This document shows, piece by piece, positions 26,892 through 35,260 of a stretch of DNA of 64,000 nucleotides (positions are counted from its first letter, which is position 1; each line of letters begins with the position of its first letter). Where the stretch lies: the NCBI GenBank assembly GCA_963772335.1, contig CAVYXF010000003.1, positions 620,001 through 684,000 on the forward strand. Reading direction: 5' to 3'. The notes below the pieces were generated by a model, which searched no databases, had not been told where the DNA came from, and was given only the letters and a program-made list of their open reading frames with translations. The position numbers and the translations under genes were made by a program. The stretch comes from CAVYXF01 sp963772335. Its GTDB lineage: Bacteria > Pseudomonadota > Alphaproteobacteria > Rhizobiales > Rhodomicrobiaceae.

Positions 26892-28218
26892 TTACCAGCC
26901 AATGGCTTTGGGCAGGGTGGTCGCCAGCGTCGGGAAATAGAATACCAGCACGCAGGCGCCGAGCTGCAAGAGGATAAAGGGGATGACGCCGAGATAGATC
27001 GCGGTGGTGGGCACCTCGGCCGGGGCGACGCCGCGCAGATAGAACAGCGCCCAGCCGAAGGGCGGTGTGAGGAACGAGGTCTGCAGCATGGTGGCGATCA
27101 GGGTCGCGACCCAGACCAAGTCGGCGCCGCCAGCCTGCAAAAGCGGCAGGAACAGCGGCACGACGATGTAGGAGATCTCGATCCACTCGATGAAGAAGCC
27201 GAGAATGAAGATCAGGAGCAGCATGAACACGATGGTGCCGTTCAGCCCCCCGGGCGCCGCGCCGAACACGTCGTGGACGAGCTGCTCGCCATGCAGGCCG
27301 CGAAAGGCGAGCGCGAACACCTGAGCGCAGATCAGGATGAAGGTCATCTGCGCGGTGATGCGGGCGGTCGAACTCGACCGTCGCGCGGATCACCGAAAAG
27401 CTGAGGCGGCCGGCGAGCGCCACCACCAGGATCGAGCCGATCGCGCCCATCGAGGCTGCCTCGGTCGGTGCCGCGATGCCGCCGATGATCGAGCCGAGCA
27501 CGGCGATTACCAGCGCGAAAGGCGGCAGGCCGGATTTGAGCGCCTTGACCAGAAGCTGGCTGCGTGACAGCGCCATGCGTTCCTCGATGGCGACCGGCGG
27601 CACCCAATTCGGGCGTACGATGCCGAGCACCAGCATGTAGACGCAAAAGATGCCGGCGAGCGCCAACCCCGGAAAGAGCGCGGCGGCGAATAGCGTGCCG
27701 ACCGACAGGCCGAGAATGTCGGACAGCAAGATCAGGATCAGGCTCGGCGGGATAATTTGGCCCAGCGTGCCGGAGGCGCAGATCGTGCCGCAGGCGGTCG
27801 CCGGGTGATAGCCGCGCCGGAGCAGCGCCGGCAGCGCCAGCACCCCGAGGGTGACGATGGTCGCCCCGACAATGCCGGTGGTCGCGCCCATCAATACGCC
27901 GAACAGGATGATGCCGATGCCCATGCCGCCGCGCAGGCCGCCCGCGAGATGGCCGATCACGTCCATCAGCTCGTCGGCGATGCGCGATTTGTCCAGCGTC
28001 ACCCCCATGAACACGAATAGCGGGATGGCGATCAGCGTGTAGTTGGAGGTGACGCCGAAAATGCGCGCCGGCAGCAGGTGGAACAGCGTAGTGCCGAAGC
28101 CGAGATAGCCGAAGAAGAAGCCGGTGACCGCCAGCGTGATGGCGACGGGCACGCCGATCAGCAGCAGCACGAAGAACGAGGCGACGCAGCCCAGGACCAG
28201 GAGCTCGTTAGGCGACAT
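26892..28218 (-). pseudogene. dctM: TRAP transporter large permease DctM, interrupted by a 1-bp frameshift
   Basis: From ATG 28218 the frame encodes a typical DctM: VLGCVASFFVLLLIGVPVAI, then IPLFVFMGVTLDKS, MGATTGIVGATIVTLGVLALP, TACGTICASGTLGQIIPPS and GIAAPTEAASMGAIGS. At about 27369-27376 the membrane protein continues in a different frame (MTFILICAQVFALAF to a stop at 26892). The original frame runs on as Arg-rich nonsense. Deleting one T in GAGTTCGA rejoins the two parts into a protein of about 442 residues, the usual DctM length. DctM forms the Na+-coupled channel with DctQ. As in tauB, whether the break is biological or technical is open. Confidence 0.88.
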
Positions 28219-28762
28219 GCGTCGTCCCTTCCGTCCCGTCAGTCAGCGGGGGCTGCGGCGCGCCGGTCAACACGGCGACCAGCGCCCTCAGCCAGGCCGC
28301 GATACTCTGCACCAGCAGCAGCGTAAAGCCGGCCGGCATCAGTGCCTTGAGCAGCCAGCGATGGCCAAGACCGCCCGGATCGGGCGAGCTTTCGCCAATG
28401 GAATAGGACTGCAAGACGTAGGGGATGGCAAGGTCGAGCAGGAGCGCCGCGAGGATGACGACGAGCGTCGCCGAGATGAACAGGATCACCCGCCGCGCGC
28501 CATCCGGGAATCGCGAGAACAGGATGTCGACCTGGACATGGCCGTCCTTCAGAGTGGTATAGCAGATGCAGATCAGCACCAGGAAGGCCATGATGTGCCA
28601 TTCCATTTCCTGCAGCGCCACCGAGCCGGTGCGGAAGAAATAGCGCAAGAGCACGTTGTAAGACATCAGCAGTACAAGCGCGAGCGAGGACCAGGCCGCA
28701 ATTCGGCCGATGCCCTCGATCAGGGCGTCGAGTGCGTCGGCAATGCGTATCAGCCGCTGCAT
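28208..28762 (-). CDS. dctQ: TRAP transporter small permease DctQ
   Basis: 184 residues with four hydrophobic segments, as expected for DctQ. The stretch MSYNVLLRYFFRTGSVALQEMEWHIMAFLVLICICYTTLKDGHVQVDI matches the family's conserved core (NVxxRY, Glu-Trp, and the D/GHVxVD loop); only its positions, around residues 33-80, are given here. It forms the membrane complex with DctM, whose start codon it overlaps by 11 bp. It is encoded between dctP and dctM, the standard order. The longer type with a periplasmic insertion between helices 3 and 4 is seen. Confidence 0.9.
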   Translation of the reverse strand: MQRLIRIADALDALIEGIGRIAAWSSLALVLLMSYNVLLRYFFRTGSVALQEMEWHIMAFLVLICICYTTLKDGHVQVDILFSRFPDGARRVILFISATLVVILAALLLDLAIPYVLQSYSIGESSPDPGGLGHRWLLKALMPAGFTLLLVQSIAAWLRALVAVLTGAPQPPLTDGTEGTTHVA

Positions 28763-28850
28763 GTCTCCCCCGGAATGAAACCTGGCGTCTAATATAGCGC
28801 GTCTGGAGTTCGGCCGCTGGTCTGCCGATCAGCCGCCTCCTCCCGGCGTC

Positions 28851-28948
28851 GCCCCGGCCGGCAGAGCCGGGGCCCATCGGTCTGACCGCGGCGCAGGAAT
28901 GCGGGCATGTGGATTGAGCCCCGGCTCGGCCTCACGGCCGTCCGGGGC
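28851..28948. repeat. Two GC-rich hairpins between dctP and dctQ
   Basis: GCCCCGGC (28851-28858) pairs with GCCGGGGC (28866-28873) around a seven-base loop. GCCCCGG (28918-28924) pairs with CCGGGGC (28942-28948). Both lie in the 219 bp gap between dctP and dctQ. Such structures could stabilise the upstream mRNA or attenuate read-through, so that the binding protein is made in excess of the permeases. The sequence also resembles mobile extragenic palindromes of Hyphomicrobiales. Confidence 0.6.
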
Positions 28949-28981
28949 GGCGCCGAGATCGCAGTGGGTCCTCAGCCCTGA

Positions 28982-30076
28982 TTAACCCTTCAGTGCGCCG
29001 CGGATCTGGTTCTGGTAGACCGCTTCGCTGACGCCCGCCCATTTGTCGTGATTGGCTTTGAAGGCCATGAAGCTCTCATGCACCTTCTTCACCACCGGAT
29101 CCTTGGCGGTGGCATCGGCCAGCACCTGGGCCGTCGCGTCGCGCAGCTTGTCGATCACCGGCTGGGGAAGCGGCGAAGCGATCACGCCCTGATTCTTGAC
29201 CAGATCATCGAGCGCCTCTGAATTGGTCGCCTCGCACCAGGTGTGGCTGATGACATGGCAGGCGGCAGCGGCGGTGCGCACGATCTCCTTCAGGTCGTCG
29301 GGGAGCTTGTCCCAGGCGCCCTTGTTAATGATCAGCTCGGAGATGGTCGAGGTCTCGTGCCAGCCGGTGGTGTGATAGTACTTCGCCGCCTTCTGCAGGC
29401 CCAGGCGCCGGTCCTGATAGGGGCCGACGAATTCGGCGGCATCGATCACCCCGCGCTCCAGCGCCGGGAAAATCTCGCCCGCGGGCAGCAGCTTCACGTC
29501 AACGCCGACCGTGGCATAGATCTTTCCGGCAAGGCCGGGGATGCGCATTTTCAGGCCGCTGAAATCCTCGATCTTCTCGATCGGCTTGCGGAACCAGCCG
29601 GTCATCTGCACGCCGGTCGAGCCGATCGGGATCGGCACCAGGTTGAAGGGTGTGTAGATCTCCTCCCACAGCTTTAGTCCGCCGCCATGATAGATCCACG
29701 CGGTCATGCCCTGGAAGTTCAGCCCGAACGGCACCGCGGTGAAATACTGCGCGGCGAAGGATTTGCCAGCCCAGAAATAGGAGTTGGCGACATTGCACTC
29801 GACCGTGCCGTTGGAGACGGCATCGAACCCTTCGAGCGCCGGGATCAGCTCGCCGGCGGCGAAATGCTGGATGTCGAGCCGCCCGTTCGACATCGCCTTG
29901 ACCATCTTGATGAAATCGGTCGGACTGCCGGGGCCAACGACGTAGAAAGGCGCGCCGGGACCATAGGCATTGGTCATCTTCCAGGTGAATGTGGTTTGTG
30001 CCCGCGCAATAGCGGGCGCCGCGACTGTGGTCGCCCCTGCCACACCAGCGGTCTTGATGAATTGCCTGCGATCCAT
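28982..30076 (-). CDS. dctP: TRAP transporter periplasmic binding protein DctP with Tat signal
   Basis: About 364 residues from ATG 30076, with GGGGAG upstream. A twin-arginine signal peptide is clear (MDRRQFIKTAGVAGATTVAAPAIARA). The mature protein has the DctP fold of the TakP / mannitol-chloroaromatic subgroup: FTWKMTNAYGPGAPFY, DIQHFAAGELIPALEGFDAVSNG, the ligand-carboxylate arginine in GLKMRIPGLAGKIYATVG, and VIDAAEFVGPYQD. This points to a 2-oxoacid or similar carboxylate as ligand. It delivers substrate to DctQM, encoded downstream. An in-frame GTG at 30085 is a less likely start. Confidence 0.92.
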   Translation of the reverse strand: MDRRQFIKTAGVAGATTVAAPAIARAQTTFTWKMTNAYGPGAPFYVVGPGSPTDFIKMVKAMSNGRLDIQHFAAGELIPALEGFDAVSNGTVECNVANSYFWAGKSFAAQYFTAVPFGLNFQGMTAWIYHGGGLKLWEEIYTPFNLVPIPIGSTGVQMTGWFRKPIEKIEDFSGLKMRIPGLAGKIYATVGVDVKLLPAGEIFPALERGVIDAAEFVGPYQDRRLGLQKAAKYYHTTGWHETSTISELIINKGAWDKLPDDLKEIVRTAAAACHVISHTWCEATNSEALDDLVKNQGVIASPLPQPVIDKLRDATAQVLADATAKDPVVKKVHESFMAFKANHDKWAGVSEAVYQNQIRGALKG

Positions 30077-30415
30077 TCCGCGCACTCCCCTCCAAACACT
30101 CAGCTTTCGACGGGAAAGTATGCATCCGGACAGAAGAGAGGTGCAACAAAGGAGTGCAGCGGCTTGGAAAATAGCCAGGAATTGCTTCAGATTTGGTCGA
30201 AGTGCCTAATGAATATGACCATCGTTTGTGCGGACCACGCTTCTCATTCCACTTTTGGCCAAGCTATACAGCACAGGCGAAACCAGGAAAGGATGGCTAT
30301 TGCAGGGGAAATCGCCGCGACCGGCCTATGGGGCATGCGGCGCTCTAGACGGACACCCAAAATGCTGCGCATCACACAAACACTCCAGCTCACGGCGTGT
30401 GCGGCTCTGCAGACC
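30077..30415. other. Intergenic region upstream of the TRAP operon
   Basis: No gene is supported in these 339 bases. It must hold the promoter for dctPQM, reading leftward, and the 3' end of the upstream minus-strand gene. It is less GC-rich than the flanking coding DNA around 30200-30300. I see no clear operator or terminator hairpin. Confidence 0.4.
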
Positions 30416-32713
30416 TTATTTCTGAAGCCACTGCTTCAGCGCGTCGATCTTGACCTTGGCCGTGACAAGGCCGCCGTCGAGCGCGCGCTTGTACCATTCG
30501 AAGGCGGTCGCAGGATCGGGCTTGCCGGTCTTGACGTTCAGCTTTTCAAAATAGGTCGGATCATAAGACCGGCCCATGGCCAGGGCTGCCTCGGCATTGC
30601 CCGACTGCGCGGCCTGTTCATAGAGACGCCTTGCTCCGGCGATGTCGCCGTCGCGCATCTTCTTATTGCCGTCACGGATCAACATCTGCGTCAGGAAATC
30701 CGTCTCCGGAAGAGGGGCTTCGTCGGGTAGCAAAGCGAGCCGCGAGACATCCGGTTTTGCATTACCCGCTGCAGCGTTCGCCGCCGGCTGACCTGCTGCG
30801 GCCTTCGGGGATGGGGTTGTGATGCTCAAGGTAAAGGGCACGGCATCGGAGAGGCTGGTCTGAGCATCGTCCTTGAGGAGCTGGGCTTCAAGCTGATAGT
30901 TTCCAGCGGCGCTACCACGCGCCGTTACCGTAAGATCCTTCAGCCGTCCGGGGGGCAGCAGCCACTGCCCGCCCCCGACGTCGATGCCCGTGGACAGTTT
31001 GGCATCCTTCGGCAGACCTTTGAGGCTGACAAGCGCATCCCCGACATCGCCGTTGGCCAATGCAATGTTGAGCTTGATCGGCGTGTCCGGCGTTCCGCTC
31101 GCCGCGCTGACCGTCAATTTCGACGCCGGGCTTTGCGGTTCAGCAGCTGAGCTGCTGCTTGGGGGCTCCGGGGTGGGGGCGGCCGTCGCGGCGCTCTGTA
31201 CGGGCGGAAGGGCATCAGTCCGATTTTCCGTAGTGCTGCGCGTATCTGGAGGACTGGCCGGCGGCTGCGGATTTGCGAGCCTTTCGACGACCTTTCCGCC
31301 ACTATCCGGAATGCTTTGCCCACTCTCGTCGACAAAGGAATTAAATACGAACACGGCCAGAACGCCAGCAAGCGCAATGCCACCGATCAAGCCAAGTCCC
31401 GCCGCTCCAAGCAGATGTCCACTGTCCGGGCCAGCTGCAGAAAGCTGCTCTGGAGAAGAGGAGATTGTCGGCGCGAACGTCGGTGTAATATTGCCGCGCG
31501 CATTTTGCGGAGTCGCATAAGGCTGCTGCCCCCAGCCGGTTTCCAGCGACGGGGTAGCGGGGCCGTCCTCTTCCGGGAAATAGCCGCCGCGCAGGATGGA
31601 GGGCTCGGCCGAGGATAGGAAATCACTCCCTGCTCTTGCGCGTTGCACATCCGCCCGTTCGCGAATTGGGAATGGCGTAACCCGCTGCTCTGACTCCTCC
31701 TCCTCTTCGAGCTCCGGCTGCCATACGTCCCCAAGGCTCGCTGCCCGCGCGGCATAATCACTGAGGCTCATTTCCGGGGCCGGACCTTGCAGGCGGCGCT
31801 TATTGTAGAGATAGTCCAGCGCCCCTTCCAACTCCTCTGCCTCATCGTTTTCGGTGTCGAAGTCTTGGGCACGCCCCGCGCGCCAATTCCCGGCCGCGGT
31901 TGCGCCGTCCTCAGACCAGACCGCCTGCTGTGCTGCCGCTTCGGCTCCAGCGAGCGCATCGGCGACCGTATAGCTGCCGAGGTCGACCATCTCCTCCTGG
32001 GCTTCAGAATACCCGCCGTAAATATTGCGCAGGGCAGATTGGACGGCATCGGCCAATGCATCCTGATTAGCGGGTTCTTCGACGGTGTCCGGCGTCGCCT
32101 GGTCTTCGCTAGCCTGTGCAGAGATCTCCTCAAAGACATTCGCGGACGTCGCAGCACCCCGGAGCATTTCGGCCGGTGCCGGCTCAGCCAAACGATGGAG
32201 AACGCCCGGAAACGGCGTTACATTCGCCTCGTGACGGGGCGCCGCCTTGGTTTCCTCCGCGCTGGCCTCTTCGCTCGCAAACAACTGCTCGGCAAAAAGC
32301 TCCTCATCGGCATCTTGCATTTCGATGCGGGCGCGCAAGGAGGAAGGCTTTATGATGCTGCCCCCGCTCTCCCAGCCCGTGTCCTCACTCAGTGGCAAGC
32401 CCTCTTCAGCCTCGATAGTCAACAATTCGGGGGTCTGAAGATCCTCGCGGGCTAGGGATTTCAAGTCCTCCGGGCTGTCCGCCGATTCGGGGTCCGGGAG
32501 AAAGCCGGGCACACCGAAAGGCTCATCGCGCCGGCGCGATGAGCCAGGAAAGACTAAGGTATTGGACGAGCTGTGGCTCTCAGTCTTTTCCGGCTGATGA
32601 GGTGCCTCTGCAGCCAGTTCATCCTCGCGCGCACCATCGAGCGAAGGCTGCTCGTCATCGTTGGTCGGAAGCGTCTCGTCTCCGCGAGATGGCGTCTTCT
32701 CATCGTTTTCCAT
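30416..32713 (-). CDS. Large acidic single-pass membrane protein with C-terminal SEL1-like repeat
   Basis: About 765 residues from ATG 32713; a GTG at 32728 is possible. The first 430 or so residues are strongly acidic, low in hydrophobicity and probably disordered. A single membrane helix follows at about 430-455 (AAGLGLIGGIALAGVLAVFVF). A Pro/Ser/Ala-rich linker then leads to a beta-rich segment (about 530-640). The C terminus is SEL1-like: DGDIAGARRLYEQAAQSGNAEAALAMGRSYDP and TAFEWYKRAL. SEL1 tails usually mediate protein contacts in the periplasm. The same RSYDPxY tail occurs in the 14881-15612 protein. It precedes the TAXI-receptor-like gene reading the same way (45 bp gap is upstream), so the two may form an operon. 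No function is recognised. Confidence 0.75.
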   Translation of the reverse strand: MENDEKTPSRGDETLPTNDDEQPSLDGAREDELAAEAPHQPEKTESHSSSNTLVFPGSSRRRDEPFGVPGFLPDPESADSPEDLKSLAREDLQTPELLTIEAEEGLPLSEDTGWESGGSIIKPSSLRARIEMQDADEELFAEQLFASEEASAEETKAAPRHEANVTPFPGVLHRLAEPAPAEMLRGAATSANVFEEISAQASEDQATPDTVEEPANQDALADAVQSALRNIYGGYSEAQEEMVDLGSYTVADALAGAEAAAQQAVWSEDGATAAGNWRAGRAQDFDTENDEAEELEGALDYLYNKRRLQGPAPEMSLSDYAARAASLGDVWQPELEEEEESEQRVTPFPIRERADVQRARAGSDFLSSAEPSILRGGYFPEEDGPATPSLETGWGQQPYATPQNARGNITPTFAPTISSSPEQLSAAGPDSGHLLGAAGLGLIGGIALAGVLAVFVFNSFVDESGQSIPDSGGKVVERLANPQPPASPPDTRSTTENRTDALPPVQSAATAAPTPEPPSSSSAAEPQSPASKLTVSAASGTPDTPIKLNIALANGDVGDALVSLKGLPKDAKLSTGIDVGGGQWLLPPGRLKDLTVTARGSAAGNYQLEAQLLKDDAQTSLSDAVPFTLSITTPSPKAAAGQPAANAAAGNAKPDVSRLALLPDEAPLPETDFLTQMLIRDGNKKMRDGDIAGARRLYEQAAQSGNAEAALAMGRSYDPTYFEKLNVKTGKPDPATAFEWYKRALDGGLVTAKVKIDALKQWLQK

Positions 32714-32757
32714 TCCAACTGCCCTCACTCAGTCCCAAAAATTGTCTTTACACGGCA

Positions 32758-34098
32758 TTAGTTCGGATTCTTCTGCTGATACCAGCGTACAAAGTCATTG
32801 AAAAGCTCCTCGCGATTTCCCCCAGAGGTAGCATTTCGGTCCTGCAGGTAGCTCTGAAAGAGCTCTCGCGTCCTGTCAGAGATTTCAGCCGGGGCGCTCG
32901 CGCCCTGAGCTTGGGCCGTCTCCGCTGAGGAGATTGTGCTGCTATCGGCACTCGGCGTTGCGTCGTTGGAACCGGGGGCAGGTTCAGAACTCGCCGTCGG
33001 CGTTGGCGGAGCGAACGAGGTCACCGGAACCGGATGACTGGCCAGCCATTGCTGAGCCGGGGCGAAGCGGACCCATCCGGTCAGCGGCAACGATGGGTTG
33101 ACCTCCTGCCATTTCACGTGACGGGGCGGCTGACGCAGATCCTCAAGATGAGCGAAGAAGCGCTCGACGAACCGGCTCACCTTCTTATACTGCTCCGTCC
33201 CAGGCTTGACGTTCAGAACAGCGAGCACGGCACTAACGGCAATGGTCCCAACCGTTTCGTTCGGCGCAATCAAATCGGGATAGTCGTCGTGGGTCATGAT
33301 CGCCGGCAGATAATCTTTCTGTAGGGTCTCGCCGAACTCCACGTCAAGAAAATGAACCCGATCGGTATAGCGGATCTTCTCGAAAGCGGTGGAAGGTTTA
33401 CCCGATACAAGCACGGTTGCGTCAATTTCGCCTGACTTTAGTCTCTCGATCGCTGCTCCCTGATCCATATAGAGCGGTTGCACCTTAACTTGCAGGGCGC
33501 CGAACACAGCCTCGGCCGTAAGTGCAGAGCCGCTGCCCTCCAGCCCGAAGTTTACTTTTCGGCCAGCGAGGTCGGCGAGGCAGAGATATTTCATGCGCGA
33601 GAGCACATGAAATTCTTCTGAATGAAGCTTGGTAAGAAACTGAATGCGCTCCTCAATTCCCGGCAGGCGCTTGTTGCGCTTCAGCTGAGACAAAACGTCC
33701 GATTGGACCACCGCGAGATCGGCACCTTTGAGGTAGAGGAGGTCCATAACGTTCTGGATTGAGCTTTCGCCGATCATAGGAATGAGACGCAGCTCAGGAC
33801 CGTCATTCAAAGTTCTGGCGAGGTCAGCGGCCATTTGGAGCGAAGTGCCGTCCATGCCGCTCGTCAGGAGGCCCAGCGTCCAGCGGCTTGCCGCGCTGTA
33901 AGCATCGGTACTCGCCGGGGCTGGAGTGCTGCGCGGCGCCGGTTGTGGGCGATTTCGCTGACCGGGCTGATTTGGCGGTGGCTGGCGCGCGGACTGCTGG
34001 CCGGGGCTTGGCTGCGCTAGGGCGACTTCGCAAATCGGCAAGCCAGCCTGCAAGCACAGCCAACTGAGGAAAAACAGAAGTGCCCGCCGAAAATTCAC
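32758..34098 (-). CDS. TAXI-family TRAP-type solute receptor, orphan, with long polar tails
   Basis: About 446 residues. The open frame runs far upstream, but a GTG at 34098 with GGGAG gives a proper Sec signal peptide (VNFRRALLFFLSWLCLQAG). A Pro/Gln-rich linker of about 40 residues precedes the receptor fold: WTLGLLTSGMDGTSLQMAADLARTL, DLAVVQSDVL, ADLAGRKVNFGLEGSGSALTAEAVF, SGEIDATVLVSGKP, then HDDYPDLIAPNETVGTIAVSAVLAV. These match the TAXI (TRAP-associated extracytoplasmic immunogenic) group. After the domain comes a Ser/Thr/Pro linker and a charged C-terminal helix (RELFQSYLQDRN), which is unusual. No DctQM permease is adjacent, so it may act as a signalling or scaffolding receptor. An upstream ATG at 34215 would destroy the signal peptide layout. 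Confidence 0.8.
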   Translation of the reverse strand: MNFRRALLFFLSWLCLQAGLPICEVALAQPSPGQQSARQPPPNQPGQRNRPQPAPRSTPAPASTDAYSAASRWTLGLLTSGMDGTSLQMAADLARTLNDGPELRLIPMIGESSIQNVMDLLYLKGADLAVVQSDVLSQLKRNKRLPGIEERIQFLTKLHSEEFHVLSRMKYLCLADLAGRKVNFGLEGSGSALTAEAVFGALQVKVQPLYMDQGAAIERLKSGEIDATVLVSGKPSTAFEKIRYTDRVHFLDVEFGETLQKDYLPAIMTHDDYPDLIAPNETVGTIAVSAVLAVLNVKPGTEQYKKVSRFVERFFAHLEDLRQPPRHVKWQEVNPSLPLTGWVRFAPAQQWLASHPVPVTSFAPPTPTASSEPAPGSNDATPSADSSTISSAETAQAQGASAPAEISDRTRELFQSYLQDRNATSGGNREELFNDFVRWYQQKNPN

Positions 34099-34446
34099 CT
34101 TCAGCTCCCGATTCTCTCCCGGCGGCAGATTGCGCTTAAATTTGGGCGAATTAGAGTGGGCCCGCGCTTTACCCCCATGGCGAGACCAGCCGGAGTGCCG
34201 TACGCCATTGCGCATTGCGAGCCGCCCAGTCAAGGTAAGGTTTTGGGGACCGCGCGCATTATTTTGACAATAAGCCGCCAAATAGTGCCAAAATTTTGGT
34301 AGCGTGTCCATGCCGTGGCGGGGCAACGGATCGAGATCCTTAACGACGGAAGAATTATCAGGGGTGCCAGCATTACAACGCTGGCGCCAAAGTGCGTTTG
34401 GCTTCGCAGGCGCATAGGGGCGAATGCCCCGAGGAGCGCGGACATC
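34099..34446. promoter_or_regulatory. Divergent intergenic region, TAXI receptor / phosphatase
   Basis: About 350 bases between divergent genes, presumably containing both promoters. The segment 34230-34310 is AT-richer than its surroundings. A GAGGAG stretch lies about ten bases before the phosphatase ATG at 34447. I see no convincing operator repeat or extra gene. Confidence 0.4.
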
Positions 34447-35187
34447 ATGATCTGGAATTCGACAGAAGTGCCTGCCATTCCCGCCGGCCAACGCGTCTAC
34501 GCGATTGGCGATATCCACGGGCGGCTCGATCTCCTGGATCAGCTGCTCCGCATAATCCAGCTTGATGATGCAGAGCAGGAGGCGGTCGAGCGCCGCACGC
34601 TCATTTTTCTCGGCGATTACATCGACCGGGGCGCGGACAGCGCCGGCGTGATCGAACGACTGCTCACCGGCATGCCGGAGGGTTTTGAATCCATCCATCT
34701 CAAAGGCAATCACGAGGAGATGCTGCTCAGCAGCTTCACCGATCCGCTCGCCGTTCCAATCTGGATAGCCAATGGCGGCACGCAGACCCTTGCCTCGTAT
34801 GGTGCTATCCGCAGCGATCAATATGGCGTGCCGTTGAGACCACGAGAGGTCGCCGCGATGCTTGCCGAGGCCTTGCCTGACAGGCATCTGAATTTTCTGC
34901 GTCAGTTGAGAATCTCTGTGACGTTCGGCGACTACTTTTTCGTCCATGCTGGTGTTCGGCCTGGCGTTCCACTCCATAAGCAAGAAGAGGAGGACTGCCT
35001 GTTCATCCGCGAGCCGTTCCTCAGCCATCGCGGCTCGTTCGGCAAGGTTGTCGTGCACGGCCATACGCCGGTTGTCGAACCGGAGCTGCGTCCGAACCGG
35101 ATCGGCATTGACACGGGTGGATTTTTCACCGGCCAATTAACGGCCTTGCGCCTTGAAGGCGAAAACCGCGGCTTCTTGACAACCTGA
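34447..35187 (+). CDS. PPP-family serine/threonine protein phosphatase (metallophosphatase)
   Basis: 246 residues from ATG 34447. All metal-binding and catalytic motifs of the PPP superfamily are visible: GDIHGR (YAIGDIHGRLDLL), GDYIDRG, GNHEE (HLKGNHEEML), FVHAG (FFVHAGVRP) and HGHTP (VVVHGHTPV). The overall size and spacing fit the bacterial PrpA/ApaH-like group of protein phosphatases rather than the dinucleotide hydrolase ApaH itself. It should be a cytoplasmic dimetal phosphatase acting on phosphoproteins. The open frame extends upstream to 34315 but the signature begins only after MIWNST. Divergent from the TAXI receptor. Confidence 0.9.
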   Translation: MIWNSTEVPAIPAGQRVYAIGDIHGRLDLLDQLLRIIQLDDAEQEAVERRTLIFLGDYIDRGADSAGVIERLLTGMPEGFESIHLKGNHEEMLLSSFTDPLAVPIWIANGGTQTLASYGAIRSDQYGVPLRPREVAAMLAEALPDRHLNFLRQLRISVTFGDYFFVHAGVRPGVPLHKQEEEDCLFIREPFLSHRGSFGKVVVHGHTPVVEPELRPNRIGIDTGGFFTGQLTALRLEGENRGFLTT

Positions 35188-35260
35188 AGCCGCCGTCAAG
35201 CGCGGCGCGGACAGCTGCGCCTGCGCAGACTGTTTTTGCGCATATGCTGCAATCGCAACA

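Noticed and set aside
34099..35136. Minus-strand extension upstream of the TAXI receptor to 35136
   Set aside because: It runs antisense over the PPP phosphatase and would bury the signal peptide.
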